64,000 bases of DNA from Gammaproteobacteria bacterium (GCA_003353945.1 PIVM01000014.1:1-64000), one strand, 5' to 3'; positions 38,183-48,296 are shown, counted from the first letter of the stretch. Program-made: numbers and translations. Notes: generated by a model from the letters alone, not told the origin.

Positions 38183-39028
38183 GTGGAATTATTTCAGGTG
38201 CTGATACTGGCCTTTGTGCAGGGCTTAACAGAATTTCTACCCATATCCAGTTCTGCACATCTGATTTTGCCCAGCGAATTGTTGGGATGGCCAGATCAGG
38301 GCTTGGCCTTTGATGTGGCCACTCATGTCGGTTCTTTAGTGGCTGTGATCAGTTATTTTTATCGAGATATTATTAATATGGTGGTGGCGTGGTGGCGACA
38401 GATCACCGGTGGACCAGCAAATACTGAGAGCCATATGGCCTGGGCGATCATTGTGGCAACAATCCCTGTAGTTGTTGTGGGTTTATTAATAAACGATTAT
38501 ATGGAAACCTATTTTCGCTCCACCACGGTGATCGCCACCACCACCGTATTTTATGGTCTACTACTGTGGTGGGCGGATCGAGTTTCTCAACGTCGACAGC
38601 AGTCACAATCTGCCGATAGCACACAGATCAGTGAGAATGTGAATTGGACTGCCCTGAACTGGACTGCCATAGTGGTAATCGGCTTTGCCCAGGCCTTAGC
38701 GCTTGTGCCTGGTACCTCACGTTCTGGTATCACTATGACAGCCGCTTTGTTTATGGGTTTGGACCGCCAGTTAGCAGCAAGATTTTCCTTTTTGCTATCT
38801 ATTCCAGTGATATTGGCGGCGGGTGGATTGAAAACGTTCGAACTGGTGGAGGCGGCACAACCCGTTCCCTGGATTGAACTAGTTACGGGTATGATGGTCT
38901 CAGCATTAGTTGCCTATGTCTGTATCTACCTGTTTTTGCAGTTCATAAACAGGATTGGTTTTATGCCATTTGTGTTATACCGACTGGGACTGGGAGTGCT
39001 GTTATTTGCACTGATCGCAGCTGCTTAA
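38183..39028 (+). CDS. uppP: Undecaprenyl-diphosphate phosphatase
   Basis: Integral membrane protein of 281 residues, about eight hydrophobic segments, of the BacA/UppP family. The two catalytic motifs are present: QGLTEFLPISSSAHL and VPGTSRSGITMT (Glu/Ser/Arg of the active site). It dephosphorylates undecaprenyl pyrophosphate so that the lipid carrier for peptidoglycan and O-antigen can be reused, and confers bacitracin tolerance. GTG start with CAGGAG eight bases upstream. Confidence 0.95.
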   Translation: MELFQVLILAFVQGLTEFLPISSSAHLILPSELLGWPDQGLAFDVATHVGSLVAVISYFYRDIINMVVAWWRQITGGPANTESHMAWAIIVATIPVVVVGLLINDYMETYFRSTTVIATTTVFYGLLLWWADRVSQRRQQSQSADSTQISENVNWTALNWTAIVVIGFAQALALVPGTSRSGITMTAALFMGLDRQLAARFSFLLSIPVILAAGGLKTFELVEAAQPVPWIELVTGMMVSALVAYVCIYLFLQFINRIGFMPFVLYRLGLGVLLFALIAAA

Positions 39029-39110
39029 GCTACTTCCATCTGCCAGTGGTTTACAGCCGTTTTTGAATGGCTATACTATCAGAAACAGCCTGCTCAAAGA
39101 GATTAAGAGC

Positions 39111-39461
39111 GTGCAAGTATCATCCAGCGCATTACCGGTTCAATTCAATTCACCGTTATCACGGGAAAATGCAGCGCGTGGCCAGCGTGAATCTGCTGAT
39201 AATTTGCGTCTGTCTCAGGACCTGGCTGTCGTTCCTGAAAATGAAAGAGAATCGGTTGTTGAACGAGAGTCAAGCCAGCTAAGCGCTCAGCAACGGGTTG
39301 AAGCTCGATCAGCGACAGAAAACATTCATTTTCAACGTGTTCCAAACTTTGAAGAGCTTCCTGCAAACAGTCGTCATGCCCTGAACACATACTTGCAGAC
39401 GGCAAGCACTCCCGCTGATGCATCAGCCGGTGAATTGGCCGGCATTGACGTTTTTGTCTGA
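39111..39461 (+). CDS. Small hydrophilic conserved-type hypothetical protein
   Basis: A 116-residue reading frame rich in Ser, Glu, Ala and Arg, with no hydrophobic segment or cysteine. The first part is disordered-like (SQDLAVVPENERESVVERES) and the C terminus has a helix-friendly ELPANSRHALNTYLQTA that looks like a conserved docking motif. GTG 39111 is a tentative start; the frame is open back to 39063. It follows uppP on the same strand by about 80 bases. I do not recognise a named family. Confidence 0.55.
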   Translation: MQVSSSALPVQFNSPLSRENAARGQRESADNLRLSQDLAVVPENERESVVERESSQLSAQQRVEARSATENIHFQRVPNFEELPANSRHALNTYLQTASTPADASAGELAGIDVFV

Positions 39462-39598
39462 AAATCAACATTATTTGCGATGAATGTCGTACTTTCTGTG
39501 CGGCAAATTAACGTACCGTAACACCCCAGCCCTGCCAGACTGATTTAGACTAGTTGGCTCTTTTTTTAATCTGTTTTTGTTTTGAAAATAGTGATGAC

Positions 39599-40780
39599 AT
39601 GATGAATCGTAAAATTTTGCTGCCACTAATGGTTTTGTCAGGCGCAATCATTATTGCTGCTCTGATGATGTTGAACAAACCCCGGTTGGAGCCGCAGAAA
39701 ACCGAGCCCATATACACCACAGTAACGGTTCGCCAGGTGCAACCACAAGCCGTGCAGCTTTCCGTGACGACTCAGGGCACAGTAGCGCCGCGTAATCAAA
39801 GTACTCTCGTGCCTGAAGTGTCTGGACGTGTCGTATGGATGTCGCCGGCTTTGGTCAGTGGAGGGCAGTTCACAGAAGGTCAGATATTGCTGCGTATTGA
39901 TGAAGGAGATTACCAGACTGCGGTCGCACGAGCGGAGTCAGCGGTGGTCAAGGCGAAGGCAGAGCTCGGGGCTGCTGATTCAGAATATCAGCGAGTGCAG
40001 AAGTTGTTTAAGCAGCAGCTGGCTAGTCAGAGTCAGTTTGATCAGGCTAAACGTGTTTATCAGGTGGCTGAAGCGGGTTTAAATGAAGCGCAACTCAATT
40101 TACAACAAGCCAGGCGTGACTTAACGCGCACGAAGATGCAGGCGCCATTTTCAGGAAGGGTGCGCAGCGAAACGGTGGACCTCGGGCAATTTATTAGCCG
40201 TGGAGAAATCATCGCAAAAATCTACGCTGATGATTATGTTGAAATTCGTGTGCCGATTGCCAACACGCAATTTGCTTATCTCAATCTTGATACTTTCAGT
40301 AGTGGTCAGCTTGCGGCGGATAAAGCACCACCTGCTGAGGTCAGAGCCCGTTATGCGAATCAATCCTTTCAGTGGCAAGGGACACTGGTGCGTATGGAGG
40401 CTGAGGTTGATTCGGCAAGTCGCATGTTTTATGGCGTGGTGAGAGTGAAAAATGACGTCAGCGAGACTCAGCCACCTCTGGCCGTTGGACTGTTTGTTAC
40501 AGTAGAGATTAAGGGCCGTTATGTTGAGAATATTGTCACCTTGCCTCGGGCTGCGGTTCGCGACAACAACCGAGTACTGGTGCTGGATAAGGAAAATCGT
40601 CTGCATTTTCGCGATGTACGCCTGTTGCGTTTGCAACATGAACAAGTATTGATTTCAGAAGGTTTAAGTGACGGAGAGTGGGTTTGTATTTCGCCGTTGC
40701 AAGTGGTGGTGGACGGTATGCGGGTTAATCCGCTGAAGTTTGCATCAGATGCAGTGTTAGAAGAGACAAACCCGCAATGA
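39599..40780 (+). CDS. RND efflux periplasmic adaptor (MFP/HlyD family)
   Basis: Adaptor subunit of 393 residues. An N-terminal membrane anchor (about 5-22) is followed by barrel-sandwich (lipoyl) halves (TTQGTVAPRNQSTLVPEVSG and RTKMQAPFSGRVRSETVDLG), between them an alpha-helical hairpin (about 105-175, heptads of Ala/Gln), then beta-barrel and membrane-proximal domains (LPRAAVRDNNRVLVLD). It bridges the RND pump to an outer-membrane channel of the TolC type, which is not encoded here. The stop overlaps the RND start by ATGA. ATG 39599 and 39602 are both possible. Confidence 0.9.
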   Translation: MMNRKILLPLMVLSGAIIIAALMMLNKPRLEPQKTEPIYTTVTVRQVQPQAVQLSVTTQGTVAPRNQSTLVPEVSGRVVWMSPALVSGGQFTEGQILLRIDEGDYQTAVARAESAVVKAKAELGAADSEYQRVQKLFKQQLASQSQFDQAKRVYQVAEAGLNEAQLNLQQARRDLTRTKMQAPFSGRVRSETVDLGQFISRGEIIAKIYADDYVEIRVPIANTQFAYLNLDTFSSGQLAADKAPPAEVRARYANQSFQWQGTLVRMEAEVDSASRMFYGVVRVKNDVSETQPPLAVGLFVTVEIKGRYVENIVTLPRAAVRDNNRVLVLDKENRLHFRDVRLLRLQHEQVLISEGLSDGEWVCISPLQVVVDGMRVNPLKFASDAVLEETNPQ

Positions 40781-43700
40781 AGTCGATCATTGCCTGGTTT
40801 GTTGATAATCCGGTTGCGGCCAATCTGTTTATGATGATTCTGGTCGGTGGTGGTCTGTTGATTCTACCAACGATATACCAGGAGGAATTTCCCAACGTCG
40901 ACACCAATATTATCCAGGTTCGTGTGCCTTATCTGGGAGCGACGCCTGAAGAAGTCGAACGGGCAATCTGTGTGCGCATTGAGGAGGCTGTTGAGGGTGG
41001 AGCTGGCATCGACACGATCAAATCCAATGCGGCAGAAGGTGTCTGTACGGTGTCGATTGAAATGACCAGAGATGCAGATATGGCCAAGCTGCTCAATGAT
41101 ATCAAAAGTAAAGTCGATGGCATCGATAGTTTTCCCGCTGAAACAGAACAGCCTGTCGTCTCAGAGTTAACCATTATTGCGAATGTGCTTCAGATTGTTG
41201 TCTCCGGTCAGGCTGATGAACGCACACTGAATACGCTGGGAGAACAAATACGGGATGACCTGGCGGATTTGCGCGGTGTATCGCAGGTCAGTTTGAGTTA
41301 TGTGCGACCCTATGAGATTGCCATTGAGATATCGGAGCAAACACTGCGACGCTATGGCCTGACCTTCGATAAGGTAGTGAACGCGATCCGACAAAACTCG
41401 CTGGATTTGCCTGGCGGTGTAATTAAATCCCAGGGCGGCAAGATTTCTTTGCGCACAAAGGCGCAAGCGTATCACGGGATTGATTTCGAACGGATCGTCG
41501 TGCTGACACGTAGCGATGGAACCAACCTGCGGATTGGCGATATCGCAACGGTCATCGATGGATTTGAAGACACTGATTTGCGCGCGCATTTTGACGGTGA
41601 TCCAGCCATTGTGGTGGAAGTGAGACGCATTGGCGAAGAGGATGTGCTGGATATTGCTGACAAGGTTAAGGGCTATGTCGAGCAGGCTCGCCATGAGATG
41701 CCTGAAGGCATTTCCCTGACGATCTGGAAAGATGAGTCGCAGGATCTGGTAGACCGCTTGCAAGTGTTAAGAAAAAACGCCATCAACGGATTGATACTTG
41801 TATTGCTGATGTTGGCCCTGTTTCTGAAATTCAGACTGGCCTTCTGGATTGCTGCAGGTATCCCCATTGCGCTGCTAGGCGCGTTGATTTGGTTTCCAGT
41901 GCTTGGTATATCCATCAGTACCTTGTCTGTCATGGCGTTTATTTTAGCGCTGGGATTATTGGTTGATGATGCGATTGTGGTGGGAGAGCGAATTCATGCC
42001 CATGAACAGATGGGCAAGTCACCAAGAGATGCTGCGGTAGATGGTACCCATGAAGTCTATCTGCCCGTTATTTTTGGAGTGTTAACTACCATGGTAACGT
42101 TTACGCCGATTATGTTTATTCCAGCGACCATGGGGCCGTTTTTTGCCGTGATTGGTGCGACGGTGATTGTAGCGCTGACCTTTAGTCTGTTGGAATCGCA
42201 ATTGATACTGCCCTCACATCTGGCCCATAGGCGGCAAAAATCCCTGGGGTTTCTGTCCGGCGTGGGTCAGTTTTGGGAGCGATTTCAAAACCGTATTTCG
42301 TTGGCGATGGAAACCTTGGCAAATGAACACTATCGACCTTTTTTAATCAAGGTGTTGCAGTGGCGTTATTTGGCCACGGCAATTGGCGTGGCAATTGTTA
42401 TTATTGTGGTCGCGATGATGGCCAGTGGCAGAATCATCTTCCAGTTTTTTCCCTCCGTTGAAGGAGAGCGTATTTATGCCAATGTTGCACTGCCTCAGAG
42501 CAGTGCTGTGGAGGCAACGGAAAAAGCGGTTAGACAATTGGAGCAAGCAGCCAGGCAACTGAAACAGGAAATGGACCAGGCGTTGGTGCCGGGAGAGGCG
42601 AGCAAAGTCAAGCATGTGATGTCATCCATTGGCGCCCAGTTGGCCAAAAGCAGTATTGAACACCATGAAGAAAGCGGCAGTTATTTTGCGGAAGTGGCTT
42701 TGGAACTGGATTTGCCTGCTGAATATGACGGCGTGCCACCTTCACAGATTGCCAATCGCTGGCGTGAGCTGACCGGATCGATTCCTGGCGCAGTGGAGTT
42801 GACGTATAGCGCCGATGCCTTCAGCGCGGGCAAACCCATCGATATTCAATTGCGTGGTCCTGACTTTACGCAGCTGAAACAGGCGGCTAACCGAGTGCGT
42901 GATTTCCTGGTGCGTTACGACGGCGTCTATGATGTAACGGATACGTTTCGCGGGGGAAAACAGGAACTCAAATTATCGCTTTTACCTGAAGCGCGGAATC
43001 TTGGTTTGACTACGGAGGATCTGGGACGTCAGGTGCGTCAGGCATTTTATGGGCAGGAAGCCCAGCGAATCCAGCGAGGCAAGGACGATATCCGGGTCAT
43101 GGTGCGTTTTCCCGATGCGCAGCGGCGCTCTGTGGGCGATTTAGAAAATATGCGCATTCGCACCAAGGACGGTATTGAAGTACCGTTTGGCAGTGTCGCC
43201 AACGTGCAGCTTGGCCAAGGCTATACAACGATAAAACGCGAAGATGGCCAACGCATTATCCGGGTGATTGGCGATGTTGACAGAGAAATTACCAGCCCGG
43301 AGGAAGTGCTCGATTCGCTGCAGCAAAATGTGCTGGATGATATCGATCAGCAGTTCAGTGGTATCGAATACGGGCTGGCGGGCGAGGCGGAAGAACGAGC
43401 GCACGCCATGAGTGGTATTATTAAAACTGCAATGTTGGCGCTGCTCGTCATCTATGCACTGCTGGCCATACCACTGCGGTCCTATTTTCAGCCCTTGATT
43501 ATCATGAGTGTGATTCCCTTTGGTGCCATTGGTGCGATTATTGGCCACTATTTGATGGGGCGTGACCTGATGTTTTTTTCAGTGATTGGTATCGTGGCCC
43601 TGTCCGGTGTGGTGGTCAACGGCAGTTTGGTGCTGGTGGATTATATCAATCGGCAGCGTCAGCAGGGCGATGATTTGTACAAGGCGGTGAGTGCAGCCGG

Positions 43701-43923
43701 GGCGGTGCGTTTTCGCCCAATAGTGCTGACGTCCATCACAACGTTTATGGGGCTAATGCCCTTAATGGTTTCCTCCAGTTTGGCGACGGATATGTTTGTG
43801 CCGCTGGCGATCGCCTTGTCCTTTGGTGTCTTGATATCAACCGCGATTACCCTGTTTCTTGTTCCCTGTCTGTACTTAATGCTCGAAGACCTGATCAGCG
43901 GCTGGAAATCGCTATTCGAATAG
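40777..43923 (+). CDS. RND efflux pump permease (AcrB/HAE1-like)
   Basis: Inner-membrane transporter of 1048 residues. It has the RND plan: TM1, a large periplasmic porter loop, TM2-6 (about 335-480), TM7, a second loop, and TM8-12 (about 870-1030). The proton-relay DD is in TM4 (GLLVDDAIVVGER), and ATPEEVERAICVRIEEA opens the first porter loop. This divergent subgroup differs from AcrB in its shorter loops. Substrates cannot be inferred. It forms a two-gene operon with the adaptor, coupled by a 4-base overlap. No local regulator gene is adjacent. Confidence 0.92.
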   Translation: MKSIIAWFVDNPVAANLFMMILVGGGLLILPTIYQEEFPNVDTNIIQVRVPYLGATPEEVERAICVRIEEAVEGGAGIDTIKSNAAEGVCTVSIEMTRDADMAKLLNDIKSKVDGIDSFPAETEQPVVSELTIIANVLQIVVSGQADERTLNTLGEQIRDDLADLRGVSQVSLSYVRPYEIAIEISEQTLRRYGLTFDKVVNAIRQNSLDLPGGVIKSQGGKISLRTKAQAYHGIDFERIVVLTRSDGTNLRIGDIATVIDGFEDTDLRAHFDGDPAIVVEVRRIGEEDVLDIADKVKGYVEQARHEMPEGISLTIWKDESQDLVDRLQVLRKNAINGLILVLLMLALFLKFRLAFWIAAGIPIALLGALIWFPVLGISISTLSVMAFILALGLLVDDAIVVGERIHAHEQMGKSPRDAAVDGTHEVYLPVIFGVLTTMVTFTPIMFIPATMGPFFAVIGATVIVALTFSLLESQLILPSHLAHRRQKSLGFLSGVGQFWERFQNRISLAMETLANEHYRPFLIKVLQWRYLATAIGVAIVIIVVAMMASGRIIFQFFPSVEGERIYANVALPQSSAVEATEKAVRQLEQAARQLKQEMDQALVPGEASKVKHVMSSIGAQLAKSSIEHHEESGSYFAEVALELDLPAEYDGVPPSQIANRWRELTGSIPGAVELTYSADAFSAGKPIDIQLRGPDFTQLKQAANRVRDFLVRYDGVYDVTDTFRGGKQELKLSLLPEARNLGLTTEDLGRQVRQAFYGQEAQRIQRGKDDIRVMVRFPDAQRRSVGDLENMRIRTKDGIEVPFGSVANVQLGQGYTTIKREDGQRIIRVIGDVDREITSPEEVLDSLQQNVLDDIDQQFSGIEYGLAGEAEERAHAMSGIIKTAMLALLVIYALLAIPLRSYFQPLIIMSVIPFGAIGAIIGHYLMGRDLMFFSVIGIVALSGVVVNGSLVLVDYINRQRQQGDDLYKAVSAAGAVRFRPIVLTSITTFMGLMPLMVSSSLATDMFVPLAIALSFGVLISTAITLFLVPCLYLMLEDLISGWKSLFE

Positions 43924-43989
43924 AGGAAACTTAGGGCCCTCAAGCAAGGGATATAAGTTTCGATAACAACAGCTTACGGGAAAGACATC

Positions 43990-45279
43990 ATGCCTCATCA
44001 TCATTTTAATCTGGAGATGCTCGATTTTATCGGCAGTGCACCAACGCCTTTTCATGCCGTTGAACAGATGACGCTGCGTTTAAAGCAGCAGGGTTTTGAG
44101 CAATTATACGAAGCGGATGAATGGCAATTGCAACCGGGTGGTCGTTATTATGTGGTGCGTAACGGTTCCAGCCTGATTGCGTTTATCCAGGGAGAAAATG
44201 ATCCACTGGAGCATGGCATGCGCATGCTTGGAGCACACACCGACAGTCCTTGTTTGCGGGTGAAACCACAGCCGGAAATTTGCAAGAAAGGGTATTTGCA
44301 GCTGGGTGTGGAAGTCTATGGCGGCGCTTTGTTGAATCCCTGGTTTGATCGTGACCTCAGCTTGGCCGGGCGGCTAACGTTTGTCAATGAAGAGGGAGAG
44401 ATAGAAAGCCGACTGATTGATTTTAAGCGTCCCATCGCGATTTTGCCCAGCCTGGCTATTCATTTGGACCGAGAGGCAAACAAAAACCGCTCGATCAATC
44501 CGCAGAAAGATATTCCACCTCTGCTGAGTGTGCTGTCGAGTGAAGAGGTGGATTTCAGGGAAATCTTGCGATTGGAACTGTTGGAGGAGCATCCTGAATG
44601 TGAAGTATCCCGAGTGCTGGATTATGAATTATGTCTCTATGACGATCAGCCCGGTGATATTGTCGGTTTGCAAGATGATTTTATCAGCTGTGCCCGCCTG
44701 GATAATTTGTTGAGTTGCTATGTGGGGCTCAAAGCCCTGCTGGATGCCAATTCATCTTATACGACTTTGCTGGTCTGTAATGATCATGAAGAAGTTGGTA
44801 GTGCCACTGCGACCGGCGCGCAGGGGCCAATGCTGAAAAGTGTTTTGCAGCGAATTCTGGGCGATTATGTGGCGCTTGTACGTACCATGGATCAGTCAAT
44901 CATGATTTCAGCTGATAATGCCCATGCGGTACACCCCAACTTTCCTGACAAGCATGACGATAATCACGGTCCTTGTCTTAATGCGGGTCCGGTGATCAAA
45001 GTGAATGCCAATCAGCGATACGCCTCAAACAGTGAAACGCAGGCCTTGTTTCGTTATCTCTGTGAGCGCATGGAAGTGCCCGTGCAATCTTTTGTTGTGC
45101 GTAGCGATATGTCCTGTGGTAGCACGATCGGTCCTATTACTTCGGCGGAATTGGGGGTGCCAACCCTTGATGTTGGCGTACCGACCTTCGCCATGCACTC
45201 CATTCGCGAAACAGCTGGTAGCAAGGATGCTTGGTATTTCTATCTGGCATTACAGGAATTTTTTCGCTTTGTGCAGTAG
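43990..45279 (+). CDS. apeB: M18 family aminopeptidase
   Basis: Cytosolic di-zinc aminopeptidase of 429 residues (aspartyl-aminopeptidase-like). Zinc ligands occur in the expected order: [13 protein letters not shown], then [18 protein letters not shown], then [11 protein letters not shown] and a final [12 protein letters not shown] with TFAMHSIRE. It releases N-terminal acidic or neutral residues from peptides. Single gene after a 66-base gap from the RND operon; its stop is 8 bases from the next gene. Confidence 0.93.
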   Translation: MPHHHFNLEMLDFIGSAPTPFHAVEQMTLRLKQQGFEQLYEADEWQLQPGGRYYVVRNGSSLIAFIQGENDPLEHGMRMLGAHTDSPCLRVKPQPEICKKGYLQLGVEVYGGALLNPWFDRDLSLAGRLTFVNEEGEIESRLIDFKRPIAILPSLAIHLDREANKNRSINPQKDIPPLLSVLSSEEVDFREILRLELLEEHPECEVSRVLDYELCLYDDQPGDIVGLQDDFISCARLDNLLSCYVGLKALLDANSSYTTLLVCNDHEEVGSATATGAQGPMLKSVLQRILGDYVALVRTMDQSIMISADNAHAVHPNFPDKHDDNHGPCLNAGPVIKVNANQRYASNSETQALFRYLCERMEVPVQSFVVRSDMSCGSTIGPITSAELGVPTLDVGVPTFAMHSIRETAGSKDAWYFYLALQEFFRFVQ

Positions 45280-45287
45280 TTGAAGCT

Positions 45288-45783
45288 ATGAATTATTCAG
45301 AGATTATTAATGCTTTGGAACAGGCCAGCGCCTTCGATCTGTTTCGTTTGTCGATTGCTATTGAGAATATGATGAACGACCCCAAGCGTATTATTGAGAT
45401 AAAATCCAAACTGCATTTGGGGCAAACAATTGAGTTTTATGATGCCGGGGAAAAAAGGAATGCATCAGGCTGTTGTAGAGCAGATCAAGCAAACGAAAGT
45501 GTCTGTGTGCACGGTGGAGGATCAGAAACGGTGGTTGATCCCGCTGTATATGATCAATATTCGTGGCAGTGATGTTGCCATCGAAAAGACGCAACGAGAG
45601 GGGTTGACTCGCAATGAAATCAGCATCGGGGATACGGTGGGATTTCTGGATCGTGATGGCGGTGAAAAATCTGGAAAAGTGGTTAGGCTGAATCAAAAAA
45701 CCGTCGGGATTGATTGCGAAGATGGTGGCTCATGGCGGGTGAGCTATCCATTGCTGCACAAAGTGATTGAGATCAGTTGCTAG
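45288..45783 (+). pseudogene. Conserved small gene split by a frameshift
   Basis: Starting at ATG 45288 the frame codes MNYSEIINALEQASAFDLFR and continues to LHLGQTIEFYDAGEK; then it loses sense. From the homopolymer GGGGAAAAAA (45447-45456) onward the sensible protein is one base further on: GMHQAVVEQIKQTKVSVCTV, then KRWLIPLYMINIRG, to TAG 45781-45783. Removing a single G or A restores a protein of about 164 residues with no stop. The whole resembles a conserved hypothetical protein of pseudomonad-type bacteria with a C-terminal small beta-barrel-like region; function unknown. A homopolymer indel error is as likely as true decay. Confidence 0.7.
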
Positions 45784-46273
45784 TGATTGGGAATGCGATA
45801 AAAGTATTGAAAAATATCGAAACGATTCTGGATGGCATTGTGGCAACACTGCGCTACGGAACTCGCTGGCACTCAAACAGTCCTTTGCATTGAGGCGCAG
45901 CTGGCGGTAGCAATACCATGGACAAGCGTATTGAGATTGGAAACAGATAGATATTAGTATCAATCAGTGTCAAGAATACCGGCTTGGAGCAACGGTTCAC
46001 AAACACAGGTAGCCAGACTTCGATCCGATGCCTTGTGCGAAGTTAGGGTTACTCCAGGTCCATACGACTTTGGGTGCGTAATACTCTATATAGAGAAGGG
46101 CAGCGTTTAGGTTCTCGGTCCCAACTGGCTGACGATGAAACAATGTTGCTGAACTGGGACAGCGCTGCATAACACCCGGTAAAACCTTTAGCAGGGAAAA
46201 CAGTCTTTAATCCGTAGATTTCTTGCATAGTGATGTCGAAAACAAAGCGTGAAATCCCAGTAAGAAATGCGGG
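45784..46273. other. 490-base gap with possible gene remnant
   Basis: No intact gene. A 52-base segment with CTGCGC (45849-45854) and GCGCAG (45895-45900) at its ends could form a hairpin. A 41-codon open stretch without start (46047-46169, plus strand) reads protein-like (VRNTLYREGQRLGSRSQLAD, then MLLNWDSAA to a TAA at 46170-46172) and may be a decayed 3' end. Nothing else was found. The region ends at the stop of the minus-strand enoyl-CoA hydratase. Confidence 0.35.
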
Positions 46274-47065
46274 CTAGTTGCCGGTGTAGGTGGGAACGCG
46301 TTTTTCGGTAAAGGCTGTAATGCCTTCGCGGCCATCCTCAGTTGTAGTCATGGCGGCGATACCGCGTGCTTCGAGCTCCATTTGTGTTTCCAGGCTGTTT
46401 TCGCTGCTGGTGAGCAACAATTTTTTTACGGTGCTGAATGCGTTGGTTGGTCCTTGGGCAAATTGCTGGGCAACTTTAAGAGCTTCGTCTGCGAGCTGTT
46501 CGTCATCAACAAGCCGGGTGATCAAACCCCAATCCAAAGCTTCGGCTGCACTGAGTCGGCGATTTGTCAGCATGAGTTCCTGAGTGCGACGAAGACCAAT
46601 TAAGCGAGGTAAGAAATAACTAGAGCTGCCGTCGGGCGATAAACCTGCTGCAGTATAAGCCATGGTAAACTTGGCTGATTCTGCCGCCAGTACTAGATCG
46701 CCGGTTACTGCCAGGCTGAATCCGGCTCCGGCAGCCATGCCGTTGACTGCGATAATCAATGGCGCTTTCATGCGGGCAAAACGGGAAACAGCTGCATGCA
46801 GATAAGTAGTCAGTTCCTTGATGGCGGAGGAAATCTCATCGCCATAAGCAGCAAAACTTTTCAGGTCACCACCGGCACAAAACATTTTGCCGTTGGCCTT
46901 TAATAGGACGGCGCGAATACTGGTGTCTTCATCGCAGCGAATAGCCGCAAGCATTAATTCGCGGCCCATGGCCATATTGAGTCCATTGGCAGCATCGGGG
47001 CGGTTTAAGGTGATCGTAGCTACGCCATCGCTGATAGCAAATTCAAGGGTCTCAAAATCTGACAT
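46274..47065 (-). CDS. Enoyl-CoA hydratase/isomerase family protein
   Basis: Crotonase-fold enzyme of 263 residues. Hallmarks: ATITLNRPDAANGLNMAMGR, FCAGGDLKSFAAYG (first oxyanion-hole Gly), and AAGAGFSLAVTGDLVLAAES with TMAYTAAGLSPDGSSSYFLP. The pattern around the second oxyanion hole has Asp in place of the usual second catalytic Glu, resembling PaaG-type isomerases more than FadB hydratases. Substrate is an acyl-CoA of unknown nature. It is divergent from the glycosyltransferase 47169 and not part of a beta-oxidation operon here. Confidence 0.87.
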   Translation of the reverse strand: MSDFETLEFAISDGVATITLNRPDAANGLNMAMGRELMLAAIRCDEDTSIRAVLLKANGKMFCAGGDLKSFAAYGDEISSAIKELTTYLHAAVSRFARMKAPLIIAVNGMAAGAGFSLAVTGDLVLAAESAKFTMAYTAAGLSPDGSSSYFLPRLIGLRRTQELMLTNRRLSAAEALDWGLITRLVDDEQLADEALKVAQQFAQGPTNAFSTVKKLLLTSSENSLETQMELEARGIAAMTTTEDGREGITAFTEKRVPTYTGN

Positions 47066-47168
47066 AATACTCTCTCATGTTAAATGCGGTCTAGGAGCCT
47101 GTCCGAGAAATGCTCGGCAGCTTAGAGGAGCCGTCACCAAAACGCAATAGAATGGTAAAGGGAGAGTT

Positions 47169-48296
47169 GTGCGTATACTGTTGTTATCCGCCTATGATGC
47201 GGCCAGTCACCGATATTGGCGTGAGGGCTTGGTCAAGGCGTTTCCTGAATATGATTGGACAGTGCTGACCTTGCCTGCGCGGTATTTCAATTGGCGTATT
47301 CGTGGCAACAGCCTTACCTGGGCGTTTTCGCATCGGGAAGTGTTGCAGCAGTCCTACGATGCGTTGATATGTACGTCGATGGTGGATTTGTCATCTTTGA
47401 GAGGCTTTGTGCCATCGCTGGCTCATCTGCCCACGCTCGTTTACTGTCATGAAAACCAGTTTGTTTATCCGGTTAGTGAGCATGGGTCAGCCATGCAGCG
47501 AATTGAACCTCAGATTGTGAGTTTATACACGGCACTGTGTGCGGATTGTTTGGTGTTTAATAGCGGGTATAACAGAGATAGTTTTATGCAGGGAGCAGCG
47601 CAGTTGTTAAAAAAAATGCCTGATCATGTGCCCGATAATCTGCTCGATAAACTGCATCATGCTCAAGTGCTGCCGGTGCCACTGGATGAGGGGTTGTGGC
47701 AACAGCCGGATGGGATTTCGGCATGTGATGACTTGTTATCCTTGGTATGGAACCACCGCTGGGAATATGACAAAGGGCCGGAACAACTGCTGAATCTGGT
47801 GAAAGCCCTGCAGGCGGAGCGGTTTCCTTTCCGGTTGGCGGTGCTGGGAGAGTCTTTTCGACAGCAGCCAGAAACCTTTGCACACTTGCGCCAATTTATG
47901 GAAACGCACTGTCCAGATGCACTATGGCACTGGGGTTATCTGCCCGATCCACAAGATTATTACCGTCTGCTTTCCCAAGCTGATATTGTCATATCAACGA
48001 CACGGCATGAATTCCAGGGCATCGCCATGCTGGAAGCGGTTGCACTCGGTTGTGTGCCGTTGGCGCCTGCGCGCCTTTCCTATCCCGAGATTTTCGGTAT
48101 GGAATATTGCTATACCTCCACTCCCGAACAGCCCGAAAAGGAAATCGACAGTATGTTGGTGCAGCTGAAACAACGACTTAAACAAAAGCGAGACCAACAA
48201 TTATCTCCACCCAAGGTTGTGCAATTTGGCTGGCCGGCGTTGCGGCCTCGTTATCAGCAGCTAATTCAATCCCTTATTGATCCGAATACGCTATAA
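47169..48296 (+). CDS. Putative tRNA-queuosine alpha-mannosyltransferase (DUF3524)
   Basis: Glycosyltransferase of 375 residues with GT-B layout. The N-terminal DUF3524 domain is diagnostic: LLLSAYDAASHRYWREGL, TLPARYFNWRIRGN and LVYCHENQFVYP. The C-terminal part has a GT4-type nucleotide-sugar site with HEFQGIAMLEAVALGCVPLAP containing the acidic residue and Gly pattern of family 4. Animal members (GTDC1/QTMAN) mannosylate queuosine in tRNA-Asp; bacterial homologues carry the same name, but their target is less tested. GGGAGAG precedes GTG 47169. It lies upstream of trpS by 74 bases. Confidence 0.8.
   Translation: MRILLLSAYDAASHRYWREGLVKAFPEYDWTVLTLPARYFNWRIRGNSLTWAFSHREVLQQSYDALICTSMVDLSSLRGFVPSLAHLPTLVYCHENQFVYPVSEHGSAMQRIEPQIVSLYTALCADCLVFNSGYNRDSFMQGAAQLLKKMPDHVPDNLLDKLHHAQVLPVPLDEGLWQQPDGISACDDLLSLVWNHRWEYDKGPEQLLNLVKALQAERFPFRLAVLGESFRQQPETFAHLRQFMETHCPDALWHWGYLPDPQDYYRLLSQADIVISTTRHEFQGIAMLEAVALGCVPLAPARLSYPEIFGMEYCYTSTPEQPEKEIDSMLVQLKQRLKQKRDQQLSPPKVVQFGWPALRPRYQQLIQSLIDPNTL

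Noticed and set aside
45447..45458. Programmed -1 frameshift at GGGGAAAAAAGG
   Set aside because: The downstream coding segment is in the +1 frame, not -1, and no stimulatory structure was seen. A one-base indel explains it better.
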